A stretch of 64,000 bases of DNA from G963422595 sp963422595 (GTDB lineage Bacteria > Pseudomonadota > Gammaproteobacteria > UBA4575): contig OY730298.1 of the NCBI GenBank assembly GCA_963422595.1, positions 372,001 to 436,000 of the forward strand, written 5' to 3'. Positions 54,173 through 61,947 of the stretch are shown one piece after another. The notes beneath the pieces were generated by a model. That model ran no database searches. It was not told the origin of the DNA and was given only the letters and a program-made list of their open reading frames with translations. The translations under genes and the position numbers were made by a program. Every line of letters starts with the position of its first letter. The stretch's first letter is position 1.

Positions 54173-54821
54173 CAATTAAGTTCTCCTTGATGCTTTTAAA
54201 TATGTTGTCATAAATTTCTTTCGTTCCATCTGAAGGCAAATTTATTTCAATTCTAACCGTCAAACCTATATTCTTAGCACTGCTTTTTGTAACATCAGAT
54301 TGCCCACTTGGACTAGGTGTTGTCGGTCTGGGCGTTTTTCCCCTTTTAGGAGGTGATTCAGGCTTTGATTTAGTTGTCTTTTGAGCAGGAAACTCAATAT
54401 GTCCCGACACAGCGGCAAATACTTTAAAAGTACTGGCTTGTCTTTTACCGATGGCATCGCTTGTGTTATCGCTTCTACGAAAAAACGTTATTAATTCATC
54501 TATATCAAGTGTCCACGCGTCATCTCCATGCAGTTCAAATAGACCATGGTAAGATTTCTTAACCAAACTTGAAAACTCTTTTGAAAAATCCTCATCTTTA
54601 TGATGTGAGAATACACTTGATCCATCAGATGTTTTCTTACCCTCCTCATCTATAATCCCAATAAATTGCAGCGCATTTATTAAGCAACTTTCGTTTTTAG
54701 GTGCCAGACCCAGCTTTTTGACCGTTTCTGAATTTACAGTTTGAGGAAATGACTTTCTCAAATGTTTAATAATTTCTTTGATGTTTCCCGGACCTGATAT
54801 ATAGGGATATGAGGTTGCCAT
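54165..54821 (-). CDS. DUF5343 domain protein
   Basis: A 218-residue protein with an amino-terminal domain of the DUF5343 type (YPYISGPGNIKEIIKHLRKSF, NALQFIGIIDEEGKKTSDG, SLVKKSYHGLFELHGDD), which looks like a winged-helix bundle. A Pro/Ser/Lys linker (about 145-175) leads to a short carboxyl segment starting VRIEINLPSDGTKEIYDNIF. It is the first gene of the operon and is read together with the overlapping Ymh-like gene. I recall DUF5343 and TIGR02391 proteins as frequent neighbours, without known function. Confidence 0.7.
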   Translation of the reverse strand: MATSYPYISGPGNIKEIIKHLRKSFPQTVNSETVKKLGLAPKNESCLINALQFIGIIDEEGKKTSDGSSVFSHHKDEDFSKEFSSLVKKSYHGLFELHGDDAWTLDIDELITFFRRSDNTSDAIGKRQASTFKVFAAVSGHIEFPAQKTTKSKPESPPKRGKTPRPTTPSPSGQSDVTKSSAKNIGLTVRIEINLPSDGTKEIYDNIFKSIKENLIDG

Positions 54822-54980
54822 TTTTGACTCCGTTAATTAATGATTCTCAAAACCAGGTAGTAATAGAGATTAACAGACGACTTTACTATCCGATAAAGCA
54901 AGCAGAAGTAACTGCTATTAATTTTACTGTATGGTTATTTGTAATCAGAACTTAAATCTAGCGCGGCGTGGCACAGTACT

Positions 54981-55057
54981 TGGTCGGAGTGAGAGGATTC
55001 GAACCTCCGACCCCTGCCTCCCGAAGGCAGTGCTCTGCCAAGCTGAGCTACACTCCG
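54981..55057 (-). tRNA. tRNA-Pro, anticodon CGG
   Basis: On the minus strand the 77-base cloverleaf runs CGGAGTG (acceptor) - D arm GCTCAGCTTGGCAGAGC - anticodon stem CTGCC, loop TTCGGGA, stem GGCAG - GGGTC - T arm GGAGGTTCGAATCCTCT - CACTCCG-A-CCA. The anticodon loop is TT CGG GA, so it reads CCG proline codons, as E. coli proK does. CCA is encoded. It follows the ispB stop by 13 bases on the same strand and is the boundary of the accessory island. Confidence 0.97.
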
Positions 55058-55070
55058 ATATAAATCTATT

Positions 55071-56039
55071 TCATGCGTTACGGGAAATCGCAAATTCAGT
55101 TAGTCCAATTAATGTGTCACGATATTGGCTGCGCGGCAACGTTTCGATATTTTGTCTGGCGGCCCGGGCTTGCCGGCCCGCTACGTCTTCAGTGTACGCA
55201 ATGGCTTTGGTCGATTCAATTACCATCATCACTTTGTCCACATGTTGTTTTCCGCCGTTGATAATGGCGGTGCGAATAATTTTCGCGGTGTTGCCGTCGC
55301 TGTTTTGCAGCGCGTAAATTAGCGGCAGAGTGGGCTTTCCCCCCGCCAGGTCACTACCCGGATTTTTGCCCGTTTCCTGAGGGGAAGATTGATAATCTAA
55401 TACGTCGTCTTTAAGCTGAAACGCGCTGCCTATGTGTATTCCATAGGCAGCGCACGCGCTTTCAATTTGCGGTGGTTGTTGCGCCAGTACCGCTCCTAAC
55501 TGGCATGCAGCTTGAAATAATTTTGCGGTTTTAGATTGGATTATCGTCATGTAACGCTTTTCGGTGGCATCAGGATCGTTGCAGCTTAGTAATTGCATCA
55601 CCTCGCCTTCGGCAATAGTATTAGAGGCACGTGCAAGAATTTCCATAACGCGCATCTCGCCCACGTCAACCATCATCTCAAAAGAGCGGGAAAATACGAA
55701 GTCGCCGATCAATACGCTGGACTCATTTCCCCAAATCGAGTTGGCGGTTTCATGCCCACGACGCATACAGGAATCGTCCACTACGTCATCATGCAGTAAC
55801 GTGGCAGTGTGCACAAATTCAACAATCGCCGCTACCAGGAGGTGTTTGTCACCCGTATATCCACAGGCTTTGGCACATAACAGGGCCAACAGGGGGCGCA
55901 GACGCTTGCCACCGCTGTCAATAATATAATTGGCCATCTGATTTATCAGGGTGACCTCGGAATGTAAGTATCGCCGAATGATGTTATCGACGGCTTGCAT
56001 GTCATCAGCCACCAGATTTTGTACGTCTTTGAAGTCCAT
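55071..56039 (-). CDS. ispB: IspB-type polyprenyl diphosphate synthase
   Basis: Makes the long-chain polyprenyl tail of ubiquinone. The 322-residue enzyme has the first aspartate-rich motif DDVVD (84-88, LLHDDVVDDS), the FVHTATLL segment before it, and the second motif DDVLD (211-215, FQLKDDVLDYQSS). The neighbouring rplU-rpmA genes are divergent, the standard gammaproteobacterial arrangement. Chain length (octa- or other) cannot be read with confidence. Confidence 0.95.
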   Translation of the reverse strand: MDFKDVQNLVADDMQAVDNIIRRYLHSEVTLINQMANYIIDSGGKRLRPLLALLCAKACGYTGDKHLLVAAIVEFVHTATLLHDDVVDDSCMRRGHETANSIWGNESSVLIGDFVFSRSFEMMVDVGEMRVMEILARASNTIAEGEVMQLLSCNDPDATEKRYMTIIQSKTAKLFQAACQLGAVLAQQPPQIESACAAYGIHIGSAFQLKDDVLDYQSSPQETGKNPGSDLAGGKPTLPLIYALQNSDGNTAKIIRTAIINGGKQHVDKVMMVIESTKAIAYTEDVAGRQARAARQNIETLPRSQYRDTLIGLTEFAISRNA

Positions 56040-56117
56040 GGTTGATAATTTTACCCACTTATACGCTACGTCGAACCTTTATTTTTAATAAGTCGTTGCA
56101 TTTCGGAGTTAATTAGA

Positions 56118-56146
56118 TTGACCCGCTTGAGTCTGCTCGCTAGAAT
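56118..56146 (+). promoter_or_regulatory. sigma70 promoter of rplU-rpmA
   Basis: TTGACC (56118-56123), a 17-base spacer and TAGAAT (56141-56146), each matching consensus at five of six positions. Transcription would start near 56153, about 29 bases before the rplU GTG. Confidence 0.72.
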
Positions 56147-56181
56147 TGCGTCCCTTTCAGTATGGATTTTGGAGTTTTCAG

Positions 56182-56493
56182 GTGTATGCAGTGATCGCTA
56201 CAGGTGGCAAACAGTACCGCGTGCAAAAGGGAGACCAGGTTGATGTCGAGAGACTTACGGGTATGCCCGGCGAAAAGATTGAGTTTGATCAGGTATTGCT
56301 GCTCGCGGACGGCGAAGACGTGGCAATAGGTGCACCCATGATTGAGGGTGGTAAAGTTACCGCCGAGGTGTTGGAGCAAGCGAGAGCCAAAAAAATTGAT
56401 GTAATTAAATTTAAACGCCGAAAACATCATATGAAACGTATGGGACACAGGCAGCACTATACGCGCGTTAAAATCACTGGTATTTGCAAATAA
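56182..56493 (+). CDS. rplU: ribosomal protein bL21
   Basis: 103-residue large-subunit protein. I take GTG 56182 (YAVIATGGKQYRVQKGD) with GGAG at 56171-56174; the ATG at 56146 would add 12 foreign residues and overlap the promoter. Conserved KFKRRKHHMKRMGHRQHYT and VKITGI end are intact. It is followed by rpmA after 27 bases. Confidence 0.96.
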   Translation: MYAVIATGGKQYRVQKGDQVDVERLTGMPGEKIEFDQVLLLADGEDVAIGAPMIEGGKVTAEVLEQARAKKIDVIKFKRRKHHMKRMGHRQHYTRVKITGICK

Positions 56494-56520
56494 AAGGCAT
56501 TTCTAACATGAGGTTGAGCG

Positions 56521-56781
56521 ATGGCACATAAAAAAGCAGGAGGTAGCACGCGTAACGGGCGTGACTCGGAATCTAAACGTCTTGGGATAAAACGGTTTGG
56601 TGGCGAGCGAGTGCCAGCAGGTAGTATCATCGTGCGTCAACGTGGCACAAAGTTTCATGCCGGCGATAACGTCGGCTGCGGCAAAGACCATACTCTGTAT
56701 GCGAAATCTGATGGCTGTGTAGTATTTGAGACCAAAGGCCTGAAAAATAGAAAGTATGTGCGTATAGATACGGTGCACTAA
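56521..56781 (+). CDS. rpmA: ribosomal protein bL27
   Basis: 86-residue large-subunit protein beginning AHKKAGGSTRNGRDSESKR, the peptidyl-transferase-reaching tail, then LGIKRFGGERVPAGSIIVRQ. The whole family sequence is intact. Second gene after the rplU promoter, ending before a strong intrinsic terminator. Confidence 0.98.
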   Translation: MAHKKAGGSTRNGRDSESKRLGIKRFGGERVPAGSIIVRQRGTKFHAGDNVGCGKDHTLYAKSDGCVVFETKGLKNRKYVRIDTVH

Positions 56782-56810
56782 GGCTGTTTAAGTAACTTGT
56801 TCAGTTTGAG

Positions 56811-56838
56811 AGCCCCGCTTTAGTCGGGGCTTTTTTTT
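56811..56838 (+). terminator. intrinsic terminator after rpmA
   Basis: AGCCCCG (56811-56817), loop CTTTAGT, CGGGGCT (56825-56831), followed by eight T from 56831. A perfect seven-pair GC-rich stem and T-tract, between rpmA and obgE. Confidence 0.92.
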
Positions 56839-56856
56839 GCTTGCGAAACATGCGCT

Positions 56857-57867
56857 ATGAAGTTTGTTGACGAAACTACTATTCACGTACAGGCCGGGAA
56901 CGGCGGCAATGGTTGTCTGAGCTTCAGACGTGAACGCTGTATACCACTTGGCGGCCCCGACGGCGGTGACGGCGGTGACGGCGGCTGCGTGTACCTGGTG
57001 GCAGATGAGAATATCAATACACTTGTGGATTTTCGTCATGCGCGCCATTTTAAGGCGCAGCATGGTGAAGGTGGTATGGGCAAACATCGTAGCGGCAAAA
57101 AAGGTGCGGATACGGTTATAAAAGTGCCGCTGGGGACTTTGGTAAAAGACGTTCAGAGTAAAGAATTTATCGGCGATCTGACCAGGCATGGTGAACGTTT
57201 GCTGGTTGCAAAAGGCGGCGCGCATGGATCAGGAAATGCTCGATTCAAAAGTTCAACCAACCGCGCACCACGCAAAATCACGCCCGGCGAGCCGGGCGAA
57301 GCACGTGATTTGTATATGGAGCTTATGTTGTTAGCGGACGTTGGCTTACTGGGATTGCCGAACGTTGGCAAGTCTTCCCTGCTGCGCGCTTTGTCTGCCG
57401 CTATGCCCAAGGTTGCCGATTATCCATTCACTACGCTTTATCCAAGTCTGGGGGTGGTGTCTTTGGCACCCTATCAAAACTTTGTGATTGCGGATATTCC
57501 GGGAGTGATCGGGGGCGCCGCACAAGGCCGCGGGCTGGGCACTCAATTTTTAAGGCATTTGTCACGTACTCGTCTGTTGTTGCATATGCTTGAATTATCC
57601 CCCACAGGGGTTAAACACGACCCAGGTGAGGATTATTTTTCGGTATTCAATGAATTAAAAAAGTATAGTGAGGAGCTTGCCGCTAAAGATCGTTGGTTGG
57701 TGTTTAATAAAGTGGATTTATTGGCCGCCGAGGATCGCAGGCAGGTTATCCAGGATTGTATAGCGAGGTTAAAGTGGGAGCGGCCAGTGTTTATTATTTC
57801 TGCGCTAACCAAGGCCGGCACCCAGGAATTACGTAACAGTATTTATGCCTTTTTGTATGCGCGATAA
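56857..57867 (+). CDS. obgE: ObgE/CgtA, ribosome-associated GTPase
   Basis: 336-residue GTPase of ribosome assembly and stringent-response coupling. The glycine-rich Obg fold occupies about 1-155 (VQAGNGGNGCLSFRRE, GGPDGGDGGDGG), then the G domain with G1 GLPNVGKSSLL, switch region YPFTTLYPSLG, G3 DIPGVIGG and G4 FNKVDLL. It is shorter than E. coli ObgE (390) because the acidic carboxyl tail is nearly absent. It starts 18 bases after the rpmA terminator; proB overlaps its end. Confidence 0.96.
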   Translation: MKFVDETTIHVQAGNGGNGCLSFRRERCIPLGGPDGGDGGDGGCVYLVADENINTLVDFRHARHFKAQHGEGGMGKHRSGKKGADTVIKVPLGTLVKDVQSKEFIGDLTRHGERLLVAKGGAHGSGNARFKSSTNRAPRKITPGEPGEARDLYMELMLLADVGLLGLPNVGKSSLLRALSAAMPKVADYPFTTLYPSLGVVSLAPYQNFVIADIPGVIGGAAQGRGLGTQFLRHLSRTRLLLHMLELSPTGVKHDPGEDYFSVFNELKKYSEELAAKDRWLVFNKVDLLAAEDRRQVIQDCIARLKWERPVFIISALTKAGTQELRNSIYAFLYAR

Positions 57868-58984
57868 ACGACAACATTTTGGTGGCAGTAAACGTTGGGT
57901 AGTTAAAGTAGGCAGCTCTTTAATTACTAAAAACGGTCGTGGCCTGAATATGGATGCTATCGCAAATTTAGCCGCTCAACTGGCACGTTTGGTAAGCTCC
58001 GGAAAGGAGGTTATTCTGGTGTCCTCCGGGGCGATTGCGGAGGGTATGAATCGTTTGGGTTGGCAACAGCGGCCGCACGCCGTTTACGAGTTGCAGGCCG
58101 CCGCTGCCGTTGGACAAATGGGGTTGATACAGGCTTATGAGTCGTGTTTGCAACGCCATCAACTGCATAGCGCACAGGTTTTATTAACGCATGAGGATTT
58201 GCAAGACCGCAAACGCTACTTAAACGCGCGCACCACTTTACGTAAGTTGCTGGAGTTGACGATACTCCCGGTTGTAAATGAGAATGATACTGTGTCCACG
58301 GACGAGATTAAATTTGGCGATAACGACAGACTTGCTGCCCTGGTGAGTAACCTGGTGGAAGCGAATGCCCTGATCATATTGACGGATCAGGATGGCGTGT
58401 ACTCAACACCACCTGCACAAAATGCACAACACCAGGTTATCAATGCGGTCTCTGCCAACGATCCCCGACTGGATAAGGCCGCGGGCCCCAGCTCAGGAGA
58501 GCTGGGCCGCGGCGGCATGCTTACCAAGGTGTCTGCGGCGCGTATTGCGGCACGCGCTGGCGCGGCGACAATTATCATGTCGGGAAATGCCCCACAGGGG
58601 TTGCTTGAAATTGCCAATGGCAAGCCGCGAGGCTCGCTTTTGTTGCCTGATACGGAACCCCTGGCGGCGCGCAAACAATGGATTGCTAATCAGCTTTATA
58701 CTTGTGGTAAGTTGTTGTTGGATGACGGTGCCTGTAACGTGATTCGTAAGGCCGGAAGGAGTTTGTTACCGATTGGGGTAACGGGGGTAACGGGTGATTT
58801 TGGCCGCGGTGAGGTAGTGAGCTGCATGAACACAGATGGCCGGGAGATTGCGCGTGGCCTGGTTAATTATGCAGCTGACGAAGCGCGAAAACTACAAGGC
58901 CGGAGTAGCGGGGATATAGAGGCTATATTAGGGTATGTGGATGAACCCGAGCTCATTCATCGGGATAATTTGGTGGTTCTGTAA
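57857..58984 (+). CDS. proB: ProB, glutamate 5-kinase
   Basis: First enzyme of proline synthesis. From ATG 57857 it is 375 residues with the amino acid kinase domain (VVKVGSSLITKNGRG, VILVSSGAIAEGMNRLG, NENDTVSTDEIKFGDNDRLAALV, GRGGMLTKVSAARIA) and a carboxyl PUA domain (LLDDGACNVIRKAGRSLLPIGV, DEPELIHRDNLV). It overlaps the obgE stop by 11 bases. An ATG at 57845 would give four more residues. Confidence 0.95.
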   Translation: MRDKRQHFGGSKRWVVKVGSSLITKNGRGLNMDAIANLAAQLARLVSSGKEVILVSSGAIAEGMNRLGWQQRPHAVYELQAAAAVGQMGLIQAYESCLQRHQLHSAQVLLTHEDLQDRKRYLNARTTLRKLLELTILPVVNENDTVSTDEIKFGDNDRLAALVSNLVEANALIILTDQDGVYSTPPAQNAQHQVINAVSANDPRLDKAAGPSSGELGRGGMLTKVSAARIAARAGAATIIMSGNAPQGLLEIANGKPRGSLLLPDTEPLAARKQWIANQLYTCGKLLLDDGACNVIRKAGRSLLPIGVTGVTGDFGRGEVVSCMNTDGREIARGLVNYAADEARKLQGRSSGDIEAILGYVDEPELIHRDNLVVL

Positions 58985-59025
58985 AATCCGCTCTGGTAAC
59001 GCGACAATAGGTGGACGGCTTGAGA

Positions 59026-59286
59026 TTACATCGCCCGGATGCGGGCATTGAGACGACTTTTATGTCGCGCGGCTTTGTTAATGTGGATGAGCTTTTTATT
59101 TACCGCCGCGTCAATAATGGGAAGCGCCGATTTATAGGCCGCGGCGGCGGCGTTTTTATCATTGGCATTGATGAGCTTTACTACGGCTTTAATCTTAGTG
59201 CGCAGATTGGAACGCTGACCAGCATTATGCAGGCGGTTTTTTGCAGCTTGTCGCGCGCGCTTCCTGGCTGATGCGATATTTGCCAA
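59026..59286 (-). CDS. rpsT: ribosomal protein bS20
   Basis: 86-residue small-subunit protein (ANIASARKRARQAAKNRLHN at the start, KAARHKSRLNARI at the end). It begins with TTG at 59284-59286, the same start codon as E. coli rpsT, which is weakly initiated and autoregulated. It is convergent with proB, divergent from murJ, and has a good promoter of its own. Confidence 0.96.
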   Translation of the reverse strand: MANIASARKRARQAAKNRLHNAGQRSNLRTKIKAVVKLINANDKNAAAAAYKSALPIIDAAVNKKLIHINKAARHKSRLNARIRAM

Positions 59287-59328
59287 GGCTTGTCCTGTGT
59301 TTCCAGAGTTTTACTATCAGAGCCGCGC

Positions 59329-59357
59329 ACTATGGTGGCAAGATAAATAAATGTCAA
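59329..59357 (-). promoter_or_regulatory. sigma70 promoter of rpsT
   Basis: Minus-strand TTGACA (59357-59352), 17-base spacer, CATAGT (59334-59329). Perfect -35 and four-of-six -10 match; the start codon is about 40 bases downstream. Confidence 0.65.
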
Positions 59358-59381
59358 CCCCCTATTTTTTTATAGAGGACT

Positions 59382-60941
59382 ATGGCTGAACATCGAGCCT
59401 TGCTTAAATCTACCGCTGTAATCAGCGGCATGACCTTTGTTTCAAGGATGTTTGGCTATGTTCGGGACGCCGTGATTTTTATATTTTTAGGCGCAACCGG
59501 TGGTACTGACGCCTTTTTCGTGGCCTTTCGCATTCCTAATTTTTTGCGTCGTTTGTTTGCCGAGGGGGCTTTTTCACAAGCCTTTGTGCCGGTGTTGTCC
59601 GAATATAAGGAGCACCACTCGCGCCACGAGTTGAAAACGTTGATTGATCATGTCGCCGGAACGCTGGGTTTAGTCCTGCTGTTGATTAGCATTGCCGGGG
59701 TAGTCCTGGCGCCAGTACTGATATATATATTCGCGCCGGGCTTTATCCATGACGGCGAACGCTTTGATCTTGCGACACAAATGCTGCGCATTACCTTCCC
59801 CTATATATTGTTTATATCGTTGACCGCATTGTCGGCAGGTATTTTAAATACCTTTAATCAATTCGCAGTGCCAGCTTTTACGCCTGCGTTACTCAATCTG
59901 TCACTGATTGCGACAACCTTGTGGCTGGCCCCCAAACTTGAACAACCAGTGGTAGCACTGGCCTGGGGAGTGTTTGTCGCCGGTGGCGTGCAACTGGTAT
60001 TTCAAGTGCCTTTTTTATATAGGCTGGGGGTATTGCCGAGGTTCTCATTGCACGGCGCAAGACGTGGGGTAAGAAAAATTATGCGCCTGATGCTCCCGGC
60101 AATTTTTGGTTCTTCCGTAGTGCAGATAAATTTGCTGATCAATACGCTTATCGCGTCATTTTTAGCAGTGGGTAGTATCAGCTGGCTGTATATTTCGGAT
60201 CGTTTTGTGGAATTACCCCTGGCGATTTTTGGCGTCGCCACTGCTACGATTATTTTGCCCAGATTGTCTAAACAGTACGTGTCCCGCTCTAAAACAGGTT
60301 TTGATCAAACTTTAGATTGGGCCTTGCGAATTTCTGTTTTAGTCGCCATACCCGCAATGCCCGGGCTGATTATATTGGCGCAACCGATTCTGACGTCGCT
60401 TATACAGTATCGGGAATTTACCGCTACTGATACTTCTATGGCGGCATTGAGCCTGATGACTTACGCATTCGGTTTGCCGGCGTTTGTATTGATAAAGGTC
60501 TTGGCGCCGGGATTTTATTCACGTCAGGACACTAAAACGCCCGTGAAGATAGGTGTTATTGCCATGTTGTGTAACGTGGTGCTGAATCTGACTTTTTTCT
60601 GGATCTGGACGCACTGGAGCTTAACCGGGGCACATGCCGCGCTGGCATTGGCCACGTCATTATCGGCGTATCTTAATGCCGCTTTGTTGTTCCATAAACT
60701 TAAAAGTACCGCTTCAGTATGCCTGCAATCCGGCTGGCGAAAATACCTGATACAGGTTTTTTTCGGCACGTTGGCGATGGCCGTAATGCTGTTTTTGACG
60801 TTGCCTGATGCCGATCAATGGCTGACTTGGAACGGATTTGAACGCATTACTGCTCTATTGAGCTTTATGCTATCGGGCACAGTATTGTATATTGGCGCGC
60901 TGGCTTTGTTGGGAGTGCGCAGAAGGGACTTTGTCCTTTAA
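59382..60941 (+). CDS. murJ: MurJ, lipid II flippase
   Basis: Moves lipid II across the inner membrane for peptidoglycan synthesis. The 519-residue protein has about 14 helices and the MurJ hallmarks: SGMTFVSRMFGYVRDAVI, GTDAFFVAFRIPNFLRRLFAEGAFSQAFVPVL (its core RIPNFLRRLFAEGAFSQAF is diagnostic), APGF followed by LRITFPYILFISLTALSAG, and VLAPGFYSRQDTKTPVK. It is divergent from rpsT with 95 bases between the two start codons. Its ribosome binding site includes AGAGGA six bases upstream. Confidence 0.96.
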   Translation: MAEHRALLKSTAVISGMTFVSRMFGYVRDAVIFIFLGATGGTDAFFVAFRIPNFLRRLFAEGAFSQAFVPVLSEYKEHHSRHELKTLIDHVAGTLGLVLLLISIAGVVLAPVLIYIFAPGFIHDGERFDLATQMLRITFPYILFISLTALSAGILNTFNQFAVPAFTPALLNLSLIATTLWLAPKLEQPVVALAWGVFVAGGVQLVFQVPFLYRLGVLPRFSLHGARRGVRKIMRLMLPAIFGSSVVQINLLINTLIASFLAVGSISWLYISDRFVELPLAIFGVATATIILPRLSKQYVSRSKTGFDQTLDWALRISVLVAIPAMPGLIILAQPILTSLIQYREFTATDTSMAALSLMTYAFGLPAFVLIKVLAPGFYSRQDTKTPVKIGVIAMLCNVVLNLTFFWIWTHWSLTGAHAALALATSLSAYLNAALLFHKLKSTASVCLQSGWRKYLIQVFFGTLAMAVMLFLTLPDADQWLTWNGFERITALLSFMLSGTVLYIGALALLGVRRRDFVL

Positions 60942-61005
60942 TAACAACCGGCGTGGTTATTCAGTAATTTATGGATTTTGTCGTTAGATTTTATTGGCTG
61001 TTGGT

Positions 61006-61938
61006 ATGCGATTAATCAGAGGCTTACGTGCAGAGATGCTGGCGACACAAAGGGTTGCGGCAACCATCGGTAATTTCGATGGGGTACACCTTGGCCACCA
61101 ATACGTTTTGGGAGAGTTATTGAAAAAAAGTAAGTACCATAACCTGCCGTCGGTATTAATTGCTTTTGAGCCTTCCGCCAAAGAGTTTTTTCTTAAGGAT
61201 GAGGCACCGGCAAGATTGACGAATTTTCGGGAAAAGTTCCACTTAATTAAAAATTCGGGTATCGACCAATATGTATGCCTGCGCTTCAATCCGGCTTTGG
61301 CAACTATGTCTGCACCGACTTTCGTGGAAAAAGTCCTTATTGATTACTTGCATATCCGATACCTGACCGTTGGCGATAATTTCCGTTTTGGAAGAGATCG
61401 CAAGGGCGACTATGCGCTGTTACAAAGCATGGCGCAACGATTAGACTTTGAGGTTGAGAAGATCAAACCCTATCTGGTAAATGGAAAGCGGGTTGATAGC
61501 TCTTCAATACGCTCATTTCTGGCGGCCGGAAAACTGCATGACGCCAAGCAATTATTGGGCCGTACGTATAGCATGTCGGGCCGGGTTGTACACGGGGATA
61601 AAAGAGGCCGTACTATTAATTTCCCCACCGCGAATATTCCCATTAAGCGCAATAGATCGCCCGTTAATGGCGTGTTTGCCGTAACCGTGCTGATCGAAAA
61701 TGGCCTGGAAAAACGCGGTGTGGCAAATATAGGCCATCGCCCGACCGTTGATGGCACGCGCACGCAACTCGAAGTTCATATATTTGACTTTTCTGGAGAT
61801 CTTTACGATAACCACCTGACGGTTTCATTTTGTAAAAAAATACGTGATGAAAAAAAGTTTGATTCACTCAAAACCCTAAAAAAGCAAATACGGCGAGATG
61901 CCGAAAACGCCAAGGATTATTTTAATGCGACCAGATAG
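61006..61938 (+). CDS. ribF: RibF, bifunctional riboflavin kinase/FAD synthetase
   Basis: Converts riboflavin to FMN and FAD. From ATG 61006 (MRLIRGLRAEM) it is 310 residues: the FAD synthetase domain with ATIGNFDGVHLGHQYVL and the flavokinase domain with GRTINFPTANI and NGVFAV, plus an invariant RPTVDGTRTQLEVHIFDF segment. TTG 60994 is an upstream alternative. It follows murJ by 64 bases and precedes ileS by 9, as in E. coli. Confidence 0.95.
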   Translation: MRLIRGLRAEMLATQRVAATIGNFDGVHLGHQYVLGELLKKSKYHNLPSVLIAFEPSAKEFFLKDEAPARLTNFREKFHLIKNSGIDQYVCLRFNPALATMSAPTFVEKVLIDYLHIRYLTVGDNFRFGRDRKGDYALLQSMAQRLDFEVEKIKPYLVNGKRVDSSSIRSFLAAGKLHDAKQLLGRTYSMSGRVVHGDKRGRTINFPTANIPIKRNRSPVNGVFAVTVLIENGLEKRGVANIGHRPTVDGTRTQLEVHIFDFSGDLYDNHLTVSFCKKIRDEKKFDSLKTLKKQIRRDAENAKDYFNATR

Positions 61939-61947
61939 CTCCCCGAC

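Noticed and set aside
51803..54980. Possible attachment-site duplication of the tRNA-Pro 3' end at the far side of the accessory island
   Set aside because: I searched the pntB-side gap by eye for the T-arm sequence GGAGGTTCGAATCC and found no copy; there is also no integrase gene, so integration by a tRNA-targeting recombinase is not shown.
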